DNA from: Flavobacterium sp. TAB 87
GTDB taxonomy: Bacteria > Bacteroidota > Bacteroidia > Flavobacteriales > Flavobacteriaceae
DNA: 64,000 nucleotides
Direction of reading: 5' to 3'
NCBI RefSeq assembly: GCF_001529295.1
Contig: NZ_LLWK01000037.1
Coordinates: 124,001 to 188,000 of the forward strand
Below are positions 9,691-19,176 of the stretch, in pieces (positions within the stretch are counted from its first letter, which is position 1; the number at the start of each line of letters is the position of its first letter). Under the pieces are notes generated by a model that was not told where the DNA came from, ran no database searches, and saw nothing but the letters and a program-made list of their open reading frames with translations. The translations under genes were made by a program, and so were the position numbers.

Positions 9691-10664
9691 TTCAAAATCG
9701 TATCTAATGCATTAAAATTTGACGTTTCTACTTCGGAAAAATCTTGAACAATCGTACTTGCGCCGAAACTTTCTTTCCAATATGATAACCCTTGATTTAG
9801 TTTTCTGCCTTGATTTTCATTGGAAATTCCAAAATCAAAAAAGTGCTTCTCTTTAAAAACAACTGTAATTAAATGATGAAACAATAGATCCAATCCGCCT
9901 AGTTCATTTTTTCCTTCTTTACCCGAAATATATTGACAATGCGCTACGTTCTCGCTTTCAAAAATTGTAGTTCCCGCAATAATACTTCCATTTTCATAAA
10001 CGTTAAACTGCCTTATTTTATTTGGAAAAAAAGATTTTAATCTAGTAATTTCTTCCAAAGTATGAACTGGCTTAGCTTGGTATTTATCCGCTAAATTTGG
10101 AATTAATATTTCATTCCAATACTCATCAAAATAAGAAACTTCTTTTACTAGTAAACTATTTTTGATACCGTTATCGACGCCTCTTTTTCGAAGTTTGGAA
10201 AACGAATAGGGCTTTGTTAAATCAGTAACAGCCAAAGTATCTCTTCGAATCAACAGCGCATCGGCTAAAAACAAAGCATAATTTAATTCCTCAGCGGGCT
10301 TTTGATGATAAATAGATGGAAGTAATTTGAGTTGTAATTTTTGAATCTTATTGTCATTCAAAAAAGACAAAACGCATTTAAAAACTTCAATGAACGAAGC
10401 TAATTTCAGTTTCTCATTATAAACCAACCCACCATACGTTAATCCTTGATGCGAATACACATCTGAATTTACAATATTTGCAGGTAAAACGGCTACTAAT
10501 TTTTTGTTTTCATAAATTAATAACGAGAAATCTTCAAAGCGATCGCTATGATATTCCATAAAATTACGATTGAATAAAAAAGTAGCATTTGTAGCTTTTG
10601 CTATAAATTCATTCCAAACCGTACGATTTTCTTTCGTATAGCGTTTTACTGTAAAGTCTTTCAT
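9687..10664 (-). CDS. GNAT/FemAB-like acyltransferase, putative sugar N-acyltransferase
   Basis: A 325-residue cytoplasmic protein of the FemAB/BioF2-like acetyltransferase type. It has the two-lobed GNAT arrangement: [15 protein letters not shown] and [17 protein letters not shown] in the first half, and [20 protein letters not shown] followed by HCQYISG in the second. LDLLFHHLI and [19 protein letters not shown] near the end are typical of this family. It is coupled by 4-base overlaps to the TRIC-like gene upstream and the aminotransferase gene downstream. I infer that it acylates the 3-amino group made by FdtA and the aminotransferase, but FemAB relatives also use aminoacyl-tRNA, so this is context-based. 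Confidence 0.7.
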   Translation of the reverse strand: MKDFTVKRYTKENRTVWNEFIAKATNATFLFNRNFMEYHSDRFEDFSLLIYENKKLVAVLPANIVNSDVYSHQGLTYGGLVYNEKLKLASFIEVFKCVLSFLNDNKIQKLQLKLLPSIYHQKPAEELNYALFLADALLIRRDTLAVTDLTKPYSFSKLRKRGVDNGIKNSLLVKEVSYFDEYWNEILIPNLADKYQAKPVHTLEEITRLKSFFPNKIRQFNVYENGSIIAGTTIFESENVAHCQYISGKEGKNELGGLDLLFHHLITVVFKEKHFFDFGISNENQGRKLNQGLSYWKESFGASTIVQDFSEVETSNFNALDTILK

Positions 10665-11269
10665 TCTGATTTAACTTCTAAAGACGGCAAATACCATTTA
10701 AATTTCACAGCCATTAATCGAAGTACAATAATTACAATGGAAGTAATCAAGTATAAAATATCGTTATTGAGATTAAATTCTTTCAAAGCAAAAAATACAA
10801 TTCCGCCAATAATACAAATAGTTGCATAGATTTCTTTATGAAAAATTACTGGAATATCATTACACAAAATATCGCGAGTAACACCTCCAAAACATGCCGT
10901 CATCGTGCCAATGGCAATGCAAATTACGGGATGCAAACCTACATTTATCCCTTTTTCGAGTCCGATCAATGTAAAAACACCTAATCCGATGGTATCAAAT
11001 AAAAACAAAGAAGTTCTCAGCTTATCAAATTTTTTTCGAAAAAGAATAGATAGAAAAAAAGCTAAAATTATGATGTAAACGTATTCCAAATTGAGCATCC
11101 AACCTACCGGAGTTCTACCAATCAACACGTCACGCAATGTTCCGCCACCAACCGCCGTTACAAATGCAATAATAAAAACTCCAAATGGATCTAGTTTTTT
11201 GTTCATAGCCGTTAAAGCGCCAGACATCGCAAAGGCCATTGTCCCAATAAGATCTAATAATTCGAACAT
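10661..11269 (-). CDS. Trimeric intracellular cation channel family membrane protein (UPF0126, YicG-like)
   Basis: A 202-residue inner-membrane protein with about seven helices in two homologous halves. AVGGGTLRDVLIGRTPV in the first half and ACFGGVTRDILCNDIPV in the second are the paired glycine-rich GG-x-RD signatures of this family. Bacterial members are thought to conduct small cations or, in some cases, take up glycine; the substrate here is unknown. It is the first gene of a four-gene chain with the GNAT-like, aminotransferase and flippase genes, all touching or overlapping. That linkage to a sugar pathway is unusual for the family and may be transcriptional only. Confidence 0.85.
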   Translation of the reverse strand: MFELLDLIGTMAFAMSGALTAMNKKLDPFGVFIIAFVTAVGGGTLRDVLIGRTPVGWMLNLEYVYIIILAFFLSILFRKKFDKLRTSLFLFDTIGLGVFTLIGLEKGINVGLHPVICIAIGTMTACFGGVTRDILCNDIPVIFHKEIYATICIIGGIVFFALKEFNLNNDILYLITSIVIIVLRLMAVKFKWYLPSLEVKSE

Positions 11270-11342
11270 TGATTTTTTTTAAGTAATTCTAAGTTTTATA
11301 GTTCTTCGTGTTTGTAAAGAACGAATTTGCAGCAGTAATTTG

Positions 11343-12086
11343 CTACATGCTTTGAGTGTAAAAATTATAATCTTTTAAAATTACCCGAACAAAATCGGCT
11401 TTAGAATCCGTTTGATTTTTAATTCCAGTAACACTTTCAACTTTTGTCACTAGCTTTTCAACTGTTTCAAAATCATGTTTGAGTTGTGCGCGCTCAAAAG
11501 TTTCCTTAATAATGCGCACATCATTGTCGGATAATTTTATCACTAAAGGATACGTTGGTATATACGCTTCTCCAATTTCCTCCAAAATAGTATGACTAAT
11601 ATTAACGTCATTTTTTAATGAAATTACTGCCGTTCCTGCGACCATATCGCCCAATCTTTGATTGTTTTTACTTGTCACTACGGTAGTAATTGCAATAATT
11701 CCGTTCATTATCGAAATATCAATAATTCTAAAAAACCAACGCATTAGATAATCACCAAAACCTGCTTGATATCCATCGAGTTTTACGACTTTAATTTTAC
11801 TTAATTTTTTTCCAAACGTTTGTCCTTCAAAAATACTTTCTAATGTAATCGTGTAAATTATAACTGGAAAATAAAAAAACAAAATAATGGCAAAAATAGA
11901 CCACTGATCTAATTCGTTAAATAAATCTTTTATTCCGAAATAATAAAAAAACACGGTAAAAACTACGATTCCGTAAGCAATCTTAATAATTAAATCTATA
12001 AAATAGGCCAACATTCGGTCTCCTACTGAAGCCGCTTTGAAATTTATTACTACATTTTGTGTAGTTGTTATAGATAATTCTGACAT
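11343..12086 (-). CDS. RDD family membrane protein
   Basis: A 247-residue protein with an RDD domain: AASVGDRMLAYFIDLII near residues 15-31 gives the R and D of the name, and GQTFGKKLSKIKVVKLDGY is the conserved cytoplasmic loop between helices. About four membrane segments are followed by a C-terminal soluble helical region of some 90 residues. RDD proteins are poorly understood; some are linked to sodium/proton exchange. It is divergent from spoIIM with only 20 bases between the start codons, an arrangement typical of the MoxR-associated cluster in Bacteroidetes, so it probably belongs to that module. Confidence 0.88.
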   Translation of the reverse strand: MSELSITTTQNVVINFKAASVGDRMLAYFIDLIIKIAYGIVVFTVFFYYFGIKDLFNELDQWSIFAIILFFYFPVIIYTITLESIFEGQTFGKKLSKIKVVKLDGYQAGFGDYLMRWFFRIIDISIMNGIIAITTVVTSKNNQRLGDMVAGTAVISLKNDVNISHTILEEIGEAYIPTYPLVIKLSDNDVRIIKETFERAQLKHDFETVEKLVTKVESVTGIKNQTDSKADFVRVILKDYNFYTQSM

Positions 12087-12106
12087 ATTTTATATTTTAG
12101 CCTCTA

Positions 12107-13087
12107 ATGAGAGAAATTGCTTTTATAAAACAAAATAAAGAAAAATGGCTAGACTTTGAATTAGCTATTTTTGGTAAAGCTAAAAAAAATCCTGATGAGT
12201 TAGCTAATTTATACATTCAAATGATGAATGACTTGGCTTACGCACAAACCTATTATCCTAAAAGTAAAACGGTTATCTATCTAAATTATTTAGCGTCACA
12301 GATCTATCAAAAAATTTATAAAACTAAAAGGACAGAAAAAAATAGACTTGTCTACTTTTTCAAGACTGAAGTTCCGCTTTTGCTTTACGAGTATAGACGC
12401 TATTTATTCTATGCTTTTGTACTGTTTTTTGCTACTGTTGCGATGGGCGTAGTTTCGGCAAAATTCGACGCTGATTTTGTTCGACTTATTCTCGGCGATA
12501 GCTATGTAAACATGACGTTAGAGAACATCAAAAAAGGAAATCCTGTTGCCGTCTATAGCTCTGGTAGCAATTGGGGTAGTTTTATTGGTATTACGCTCAA
12601 CAATATTTACGTAGGTGCAAAATGCTATCTCTACGGTGTTTTTGGTGGCATTGGCACGTTTTATATTTTTTTACAAAACTGCATCATGATCGGTTCTTTT
12701 CAGTATTTTTTTTATCAAGAAAATGTGTTTTGGGAAAGTGTTCGTGGGATTTGGATACACGGTTCTATGGAAATTTTTGCGATTGTAATTGAGGCTGCAG
12801 CTGGTTTTATATTAGGTGCTGCTATTTTATTTCCACGAACTTATTCTCGTTTTAATTCGTTAAAAATAGGTTTTAAAACTAGTTTTAAAATCTTTACAAG
12901 CACTTTCCCGTTTACGATTTCAGCTGGATTTTTAGAAGGGTTTATCACACGCTATTCTGCTGACATGCCTAATTGGCTGAGTGTTGGAATCATCCTAATT
13001 ACCCTCGGAATTATTTCATTTTACTATTTGATTTACCCTCATATTATTCACAAAAAAAACAGCCAAATAAATGTTCCAACTTTATAA
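12107..13087 (+). CDS. Stage II sporulation protein M (SpoIIM) family membrane protein
   Basis: A 326-residue membrane protein. A soluble N-terminal part of about 95 residues is followed by about five helices. GNPVAVYSSGSNWGSF, GITLNNIYVGAKCY and WIHGSMEIFAIVIEAAAG are the conserved blocks of the SpoIIM (DUF95) family. In non-sporulating Bacteroidetes this family lies beside RDD, MoxR and DUF58 genes and is thought to act in the cell envelope. Its 3' end overlaps the next gene by 17 bases, so it heads a tightly packed operon. The biochemical role is unknown. Confidence 0.88.
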   Translation: MREIAFIKQNKEKWLDFELAIFGKAKKNPDELANLYIQMMNDLAYAQTYYPKSKTVIYLNYLASQIYQKIYKTKRTEKNRLVYFFKTEVPLLLYEYRRYLFYAFVLFFATVAMGVVSAKFDADFVRLILGDSYVNMTLENIKKGNPVAVYSSGSNWGSFIGITLNNIYVGAKCYLYGVFGGIGTFYIFLQNCIMIGSFQYFFYQENVFWESVRGIWIHGSMEIFAIVIEAAAGFILGAAILFPRTYSRFNSLKIGFKTSFKIFTSTFPFTISAGFLEGFITRYSADMPNWLSVGIILITLGIISFYYLIYPHIIHKKNSQINVPTL

Positions 13088-14018
13088 AAAAAGAAATTTT
13101 AGCGATTTTATTTCCGACACCATTACTTTCTTTAAAATCTACGGAAAACATTTTTTCAAAAACTATCTTTTAATCAATGGCGGTTTTTTACTCGTACTCT
13201 GTTTCCTAATGTACTTTATTTTTAAGGTATATTTTGAAGTAGTGTTTTCTTCTATTGGAACCACTAACTCAGACTATTTTTCGCAATATTTTAATTCGAA
13301 TTCAATTCTTTTTATTGGCACTTTAATCTTGTTCTTTTTGCTCATTATCATTATTTCGATGCTGAATTTTGCGTATCCCGTTTTATATTTACATTTCATA
13401 TCTAAAAATCCTGAAGCTAATTTTACGATTAAAGATATTACTACCGCATTGACCAAAAATACAGGACGATTACTGGTTTTTATTCTTGGTCTAGTTTTTA
13501 TTATCTTTCCTTTGTTAATGCTTCTTTTTACACTTTTATTTTTAATGATCTTTATTATAATCGGTTTGCCGTTACTTTTAATTGCTATGCCAGCTGTTTT
13601 GGCTTGGATTAATTTAAGTTTTTACGATTATCTAACCGAAAAAACAGGCTTTTTTAGAGCGTTTAAAAATGGATTTCTGCTGCTCAAGCAACAGTTTTGG
13701 ACAATTGTAGGAACCACCTTTGTTATGCTAATGTTGATTCAAATTGTGCAAGGTATCATTACGATGGTCCCTTATTTCATCGGAATTATTTACTTTTTTA
13801 GTTCGGGTCAAACGAATATGAGTGATCCCGAAAGTGAAGGACTGGCAACCATGGGCATATTTGCAGCTGTAATTATGATCTTGGCTGTTTTACTGAGCTA
13901 TTTTTTCAATAATTTAGTTTTAATCAACCAAGGTTTAATTTACTACAGCTTACGCGAAGAAAATGAAAGCACTTCATTAATTAGTAATATTGATTTAATA
14001 GGAGCTGATAATGAATAA
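13071..14018 (+). CDS. Multi-pass membrane protein of the MoxR cluster
   Basis: A 315-residue protein with about six membrane segments and short basic loops (MFQLYKKRNFSDFISDTITF at the N-terminus). I do not recognise a named catalytic motif. LIQIVQGIITMVPYFIG and a long Phe/Leu/Ile-rich centre are similar to the hypothetical membrane proteins found between SpoIIM and DUF4129 genes in Flavobacteria. It overlaps spoIIM by 17 bases and the DUF4129 gene by 8, so translation is almost surely coupled. It is probably a partner in the same envelope complex. Function is inferred only from position. Confidence 0.8.
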   Translation: MFQLYKKRNFSDFISDTITFFKIYGKHFFKNYLLINGGFLLVLCFLMYFIFKVYFEVVFSSIGTTNSDYFSQYFNSNSILFIGTLILFFLLIIIISMLNFAYPVLYLHFISKNPEANFTIKDITTALTKNTGRLLVFILGLVFIIFPLLMLLFTLLFLMIFIIIGLPLLLIAMPAVLAWINLSFYDYLTEKTGFFRAFKNGFLLLKQQFWTIVGTTFVMLMLIQIVQGIITMVPYFIGIIYFFSSGQTNMSDPESEGLATMGIFAAVIMILAVLLSYFFNNLVLINQGLIYYSLREENESTSLISNIDLIGADNE

Positions 14019-14784
14019 ATGTTTTATTTTTATAATACTTTTCTTTACTTCTTTTTTGACCCAAGCGCAAGAAAGTTCGCTAATTGAAGAGACGGGAACA
14101 GCATTGCATACTACCGATTCTTCGCGAATAATTCAGTTGGACTCGAGTACTATTTCGAAAAAGTCATTTGTAAAAAACTTTAAAGACAGTTACAAAGAGG
14201 CTGATTTTATGTACGAATTTAAAACGCCCGAAAAAAATGCTTGGGATCGTTTTAAAGATTGGCTGGCACAACTATTTCAAAAATTATTTCAATTTAGCAG
14301 TAACGAAACCTCAGTAAATTTGGTGAAAATTGTTTTGAAAGTCATTGCTGCTGCTGTAGTTATTTTTGTAATTTATTTAATTGTAAAAGCGATAATTAAT
14401 AAAGAAGGGCAGTGGATTTTCGGTAAAGATTCGCACAAAAAAAACATCAATTATTCTGATATTGAAAAAAATATCCATCTGGCTGATTTTGAAAAACTGA
14501 TTCAAGAAAGTTTACAGTCGGGTCACAAGAGAATAAGCATTCGTTATTACTATTTATGGCTGCTTAAAACAATGGCGCAGCACCATCATATTAAATGGGA
14601 CATCGAGAAAACCAATACCGATTATTTGTATGAATTAAAAAATCAAGCGCATAAAGAAGAGTTTGGTTACCTTTCGTATGTCTACAATTATATTTGGTAT
14701 GGCGAATTTGAAATCGACGAAAATACTTTTGTAAAAGCAGAACAACGCTTTAAAAAAGCCCTAAAAACTTTCAGCAATGTCTAA
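14011..14784 (+). CDS. DUF4129 domain protein
   Basis: A 257-residue exported membrane protein. MNKCFIFIILFFTSFLTQAQ is a signal peptide, followed by a short extracytoplasmic region, one membrane helix near residues 106-128 (LVKIVLKVIAAAVVIFVIYL) and a C-terminal soluble helical domain. RISIRYYYLWLLKTMAQHH and YLYELKNQAHKEEFGYLSYVYNYIWYGEF are characteristic of DUF4129. Such proteins sit with MoxR ATPases and DUF58 proteins and are often fused to transglutaminase domains in other phyla. It overlaps its neighbours by 8 bases on each side. Confidence 0.85.
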   Translation: MNKCFIFIILFFTSFLTQAQESSLIEETGTALHTTDSSRIIQLDSSTISKKSFVKNFKDSYKEADFMYEFKTPEKNAWDRFKDWLAQLFQKLFQFSSNETSVNLVKIVLKVIAAAVVIFVIYLIVKAIINKEGQWIFGKDSHKKNINYSDIEKNIHLADFEKLIQESLQSGHKRISIRYYYLWLLKTMAQHHHIKWDIEKTNTDYLYELKNQAHKEEFGYLSYVYNYIWYGEFEIDENTFVKAEQRFKKALKTFSNV

Positions 14785-15976
14785 AACTATAAAAATATAT
14801 ATTGCCATTTTAGTACTGTTGTTAGTTCTTATTTTGGTGATCGATTACAACCGCCCTAAACCAATTGACTGGCGCCCAACTTATGGTATAAATGATAAAA
14901 TTCCGTTCGGAATGTACGTTTTCAATAAGGAATCTCAAAAACTTTTAAAGAATGATTCTATCGAAAAAATTAACGAAACTCCGTATGAATTTCTAGACAG
15001 CAATTACGTTCCTGATAGCATTGTAGGAACTTACCAATTACAAGGAACACTACTTTCTATTGCTAAAAACGCACCAATTGATGACGAATCTTGGAAAGAA
15101 ATTTTTTACTTTGTAAGTCACGGTAATACGGCATTTATAAGTACTACCTCAGTGCCTAAAATTTTTAAAGACAGTCTTAAAATAGAACTAGATGTCGATT
15201 ACAGTTATCAGTCTAGCAGTTACAACTGGATTCAAAATCCACAATTAGGATCTCAAAAATACAAGTTAATAGAAGAAGGCAGTGCAAGCTATTTTAAATC
15301 TTTTGACACCATAAACACAACTATTTTAGGCTATCAAGAAACCGACTCGATTCGTGCGAATTTTATAAAAACTAAATTTAAAAACGGCCAATTTATTGTG
15401 CATTTACAACCTGCTGCTTTTACTAATTTTCATTTATTAAAAAGCAATACATATCAATATACAGAAAAAGTAGTCTCGTATATTCCTGCCGGAAAGGTGT
15501 TTTGGTTTTTAAAGTCGAATGCGAATGACTCTATATCGAACTCACCTTTGCGTTACATTTTTAGTCAGCCCGCACTAAAATGGGCTTGGTATCTGTTCTT
15601 AATCGGAATGGTAATTTTTATGCTTTTTAATGCCAAACGGAAGCAACGTATAGTTCCTATAATTGAGCCGCTGCCCAATTTGACAGTCGATTTTACCAAA
15701 ACCATCGGTAATTTGTATTACCAAGAAGGTGATCACGACAATATTATTGAGAAAAAAATTATTTACTTTTTAGAAAAAATCAGAAATGAATATTTACTGG
15801 ACACTCAAAAACTAGACGAATCTTTTATTCTGAAATTGCATCAAAAATCAGGAAAAGAAGAAAGCACTATTCGAGAAGTTGTGCTGCTAATTACTGATTA
15901 TAGACAAAACAAACATCAAAGTGTGGAGGAAGATTTGATCAAAATCAACAATGCCATCGAAAAAATTTTAAATTAA
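14777..15976 (+). CDS. DUF4350 domain protein
   Basis: A 399-residue membrane protein. One helix at residues 4-22 anchors it, an extracytoplasmic domain of about 240 residues follows with FGMYVFNKESQKLL and FYFVSHGNTAFIST, the DUF4350 (GATase-like) blocks, and a second helix lies near 263-282 (LKWAWYLFLIGMVIFMLFN). The last 115 residues are cytoplasmic. The gene overlaps the DUF4129 gene by 8 bases and stands 20 bases before moxR. In this family the domain has a glutamine-amidotransferase-like fold without a known activity. The role is inferred from its constant link to MoxR. Confidence 0.85.
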   Translation: MSKTIKIYIAILVLLLVLILVIDYNRPKPIDWRPTYGINDKIPFGMYVFNKESQKLLKNDSIEKINETPYEFLDSNYVPDSIVGTYQLQGTLLSIAKNAPIDDESWKEIFYFVSHGNTAFISTTSVPKIFKDSLKIELDVDYSYQSSSYNWIQNPQLGSQKYKLIEEGSASYFKSFDTINTTILGYQETDSIRANFIKTKFKNGQFIVHLQPAAFTNFHLLKSNTYQYTEKVVSYIPAGKVFWFLKSNANDSISNSPLRYIFSQPALKWAWYLFLIGMVIFMLFNAKRKQRIVPIIEPLPNLTVDFTKTIGNLYYQEGDHDNIIEKKIIYFLEKIRNEYLLDTQKLDESFILKLHQKSGKEESTIREVVLLITDYRQNKHQSVEEDLIKINNAIEKILN

Positions 15977-15996
15977 ATAAAAAATAACCCAAATAT

Positions 15997-17004
15997 ATGG
16001 ACGATAATACACCACAAGAAATAACCAATCAGAATCTGAATTTCGAAAATCGCTTGGATCTTGCGCCACTTTTAGCGCACATCAACGCCATCAAAAAAGA
16101 ACTAGGCACGGTAATAGTCGGACAATCTAAAATGATCGACCAGCTATTAGTTGCTATTTTGGCTAACGGTCACGTTTTACTAGAAGGAGTTCCAGGTGTT
16201 GCAAAAACCATTACTGCCAAATTATTGGCAAAAACGTTAAATATTGGTTTTAGTCGCATTCAGTTCACGCCCGATTTAATGCCTTCGGATATTTTAGGAA
16301 CGTCTGTTTTTAGCATTAAAAACTCTGAATTTGAATTTAAAAAAGGCCCAATTTTCTCTAACTTAATTTTAATTGATGAAATCAATCGTGCGCCAGCCAA
16401 AACGCAAGCCGCTTTGTTTGAAGTGATGGAGGAACGACAAATTACAATTGATGGTTCTCAATATATTTTAGAAACTCCGTTTTTGGTAATTGCCACTCAA
16501 AACCCAATTGAACAAGAAGGAACGTACCGTTTGCCAGAAGCACAACTAGATAGATTTTTATTTAAAATCACGATTGACTATCCAAAATTAGACGAAGAAA
16601 TTGCCATCATTCAGCGCGAGCATACGTTACAAAATCACGGCAAACTCGAAGCCATACAAACTGTTCTTTCGGGCATTGAAATAAAGAACTATCAAGATCT
16701 TGTAAAATCGATTGTGGTGGAGCAAAATTTATTAGAATACATTGCTCGCATTGTAGTGAACACACGTGAAAATGCTTTTTTATATTTAGGTGCATCGCCG
16801 AGAGCGTCTATTGCAATCTTGAATGCAGCCAAAGGCTTTGCTGCCATAAACGGTCGTGATTTTGTAACTCCAGAAGACATTAAAGAAGCAGCAATTCCGG
16901 TATTGCAACATCGTGTAATTGTGACTCCAGAACGCGAAATGGAAGGAATAAGCAGTCACGAAATCATCAAACAAATACTAGAAAGCGTAGAAATTCCGAG
17001 ATAG
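15997..17004 (+). CDS. MoxR family AAA+ ATPase
   Basis: A 335-residue AAA+ ATPase. GVPGVAKT (64-71) is the variant Walker A of MoxR proteins, LILIDEINRAP (123-133) is Walker B, VIATQNPIEQEGTYRLPEAQ (155-174) is the sensor 1 and arginine-finger region, and GASPRAS near 268 is sensor 2. MoxR ATPases are chaperones that remodel or activate partner proteins, often with von Willebrand or DUF58 proteins. Here the DUF58 gene follows after an intervening unknown gene. Start at the ATG of MDDNTPQEITNQ, 20 bases after the DUF4350 stop. Confidence 0.92.
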   Translation: MDDNTPQEITNQNLNFENRLDLAPLLAHINAIKKELGTVIVGQSKMIDQLLVAILANGHVLLEGVPGVAKTITAKLLAKTLNIGFSRIQFTPDLMPSDILGTSVFSIKNSEFEFKKGPIFSNLILIDEINRAPAKTQAALFEVMEERQITIDGSQYILETPFLVIATQNPIEQEGTYRLPEAQLDRFLFKITIDYPKLDEEIAIIQREHTLQNHGKLEAIQTVLSGIEIKNYQDLVKSIVVEQNLLEYIARIVVNTRENAFLYLGASPRASIAILNAAKGFAAINGRDFVTPEDIKEAAIPVLQHRVIVTPEREMEGISSHEIIKQILESVEIPR

Positions 17005-17041
17005 ACTAAAGAAATGAATTAGCAAATTTAATAAAAATATT

Positions 17042-17632
17042 ATGGCAAATTGGTTCGAAAACAATGCTACTAAAAGTATTATCACTTATTCTGTCCTATT
17101 GATTGCTGCAACTTGGGCATTTTACAAATTTACTTTTGAAGAAAGTAAAATAGATAATTATAAAAGTCAAATTGAAACTAAACAAGCAACGATAAGTCAA
17201 TATCAATCAAGAATTGAATATCTTGAGGAAGAAAATCTAAAGTTTAAATCTGAGCTTAAAGACTTTGAAGATTGGAATTCTAAGTCCGAGAACCCAACAC
17301 TATTTTATAAATCACAATATGAAAAAACAATTTTAAGTAGAAAAGATTCTACATATAACTTAAAGAAAATTTCAAGCTTGAAAAATATATTAATAAATAA
17401 GAATGAAAGTTATATTAATAAAGAATTAGATTTAATTATCGGTCTTACAGATGTTTCTGTAAATTATGGTTCCGTTCTTAATATTAGTTACGGGAACAAT
17501 ATTAACAATAATTATGAGAACAAAAAAGTTGGAGAAACTTTATTAATTAAATCTGAAAAAGGTCAATTAAAAATAACTATTAATAAAGTTAATTATATCA
17601 ATTCAATTATAGAAATATCTATTCACAAATAA
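17042..17632 (+). CDS. Hypothetical membrane-anchored coiled-coil protein
   Basis: A 196-residue protein I do not recognise. ITYSVLLIAATWAFYKF (about 14-30) is a single membrane helix, residues 36-78 form a coiled coil rich in K, E, Q and S, and the last 70 residues are a beta-rich Asn/Ile segment (VNYGSVLNISYGNN). It sits between moxR and duf58, which are normally adjacent, with gaps of 37 and 94 bases where the rest of the cluster overlaps. Its base composition is visibly more AT-rich and its codons more A/T-ending than its neighbours. It could be a late insertion, or an envelope accessory factor. Function cannot be assigned. Confidence 0.7.
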   Translation: MANWFENNATKSIITYSVLLIAATWAFYKFTFEESKIDNYKSQIETKQATISQYQSRIEYLEEENLKFKSELKDFEDWNSKSENPTLFYKSQYEKTILSRKDSTYNLKKISSLKNILINKNESYINKELDLIIGLTDVSVNYGSVLNISYGNNINNNYENKKVGETLLIKSEKGQLKITINKVNYINSIIEISIHK

Positions 17633-17726
17633 AAACTTATACATTTACTATAATCTCTTCTTTGATTATATATTTATCATAAATATTATTAAGTACAAGA
17701 TTAGAAGATAAAACTCGATAAAAAAT

Positions 17727-19058
17727 TTGAAACTACTTAAAAACTTATACATCAACAACCTATTTTTCTATGTGCTTTTAGGCATGATTGGTTTGTTTAT
17801 TTGTGCTTTTATATTTCCGAATTTATACAATGCCGTTTGGTATTTGGTGCTCGTATTAGTTAGTTTTTTACTGTTGGATTTGGTACTGCTGTTTTTGAGT
17901 AAAAATGGTATTGAAGCACACCGAATTACACCCGAAAAACTATCCAATGGAGATAATAACCCAATTCGGGTGACGATCAAAAATCACTACACTTTTCCTA
18001 TTGATATCAGCATTATTGATGAAATTCCGTTTCAGTTTCAAATTCGAAACTTCAAAATTAACCGCAACATAAAAGCTTCCGCGAAAGACGAACTGCAATA
18101 CGAATTGCGTCCAACGGAAAGAGGCGAGTATTTTTTCGGAAACTTGAATGTATATGTTTCATCGCCATTGAAACTCGTTTCCAGACGTTTTACTTTTGAT
18201 AAAAACGCAATGGTTCCAACTTATCCTTCGTACATTCAGTTGCGTAAATACGATTTAATTGCTTTTTCTAATACACTATTTCAATACGGAATAAAGAAGA
18301 TTCGTCGACTTGGACATACAATGGAATTTGAACAAATTAAAGAATATGTTGCTGGCAATGACGTTCGAACCATAAACTGGAAAGCAACGGCCAAGAAAAA
18401 CGGACTGATGATTAACCAGTTTCAAGACGAAAGATCACAATCGGTTTATATGATTATTGACAAAGGACGTGTCATGAAAATGCCTTTTAACGGTTTGAGT
18501 TTACTTGATTATGCCATTAATGCAACCTTAGTTTTATCGAATGTAATTTTAAAAAAACAAGATAAAGCGGGTTTATTTGCTTTTTCTAAAAAAGTAGAGA
18601 ATCGTGTTTTTGCCGAAAAAAGAGGTTCACAAATGCAGAAGATTCTCGAAACTTTATACAATATTAAAACTGACTTTTTTGAAAGTGATTACAGTAGATT
18701 GTATGTTGATATTAAGAAAAATATCAACCAACGCAGTTTGCTAATTTTATATACCAATTTTGAAACTTTGGATGGTTTGCACAGACAATTACCGTATTTA
18801 AAAGCCATTGCTAAAAGTCATTTGTTAGTAGTAGTCTTTTTTAGCAACACCGAATTAAATGTGATTATCAATAAAAAAAGCGAAACCATTCAGGAAGTCT
18901 ATGATAAAGTGATTGCGGAAAAATTTGTTTTCGAAAAGCGTTTAATTGTTGTGGAACTTAAAAAATACGGAATTCATTCCGTTCTCACCCAACCCGAAAA
19001 TCTTACACTAGACACCATCAATAAATATTTAGAGATTAAGGCCCGAGGAATTTTATAA
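17727..19058 (+). CDS. DUF58 domain protein
   Basis: A 443-residue protein with a TTG start. Two N-terminal helices (about 12-30 and 34-53) anchor it, followed by an Ig-like region. YVAGNDVRTINWKATAKKNG near residues 205-224 is the DUF58 signature, and a von Willebrand A-like domain follows (SVYMIIDKGR). DUF58 proteins are the usual partners of MoxR ATPases. The preceding gap of 94 bases has no obvious terminator, so co-transcription with moxR is possible, but the TTG start and gap suggest weak or separate translation. It ends the cluster. Confidence 0.88.
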   Translation: MKLLKNLYINNLFFYVLLGMIGLFICAFIFPNLYNAVWYLVLVLVSFLLLDLVLLFLSKNGIEAHRITPEKLSNGDNNPIRVTIKNHYTFPIDISIIDEIPFQFQIRNFKINRNIKASAKDELQYELRPTERGEYFFGNLNVYVSSPLKLVSRRFTFDKNAMVPTYPSYIQLRKYDLIAFSNTLFQYGIKKIRRLGHTMEFEQIKEYVAGNDVRTINWKATAKKNGLMINQFQDERSQSVYMIIDKGRVMKMPFNGLSLLDYAINATLVLSNVILKKQDKAGLFAFSKKVENRVFAEKRGSQMQKILETLYNIKTDFFESDYSRLYVDIKKNINQRSLLILYTNFETLDGLHRQLPYLKAIAKSHLLVVVFFSNTELNVIINKKSETIQEVYDKVIAEKFVFEKRLIVVELKKYGIHSVLTQPENLTLDTINKYLEIKARGIL

Positions 19059-19176
19059 TGGTTTATTTCAAATCATTACTTTTTTAAAAATGCTGTTAGA
19101 ATTAACAATTGATATTTAATCATTTCTTAAAATCCTCAGTACCTTTGAAACTTAGCACCTCAGAACCTCTAAAAAA

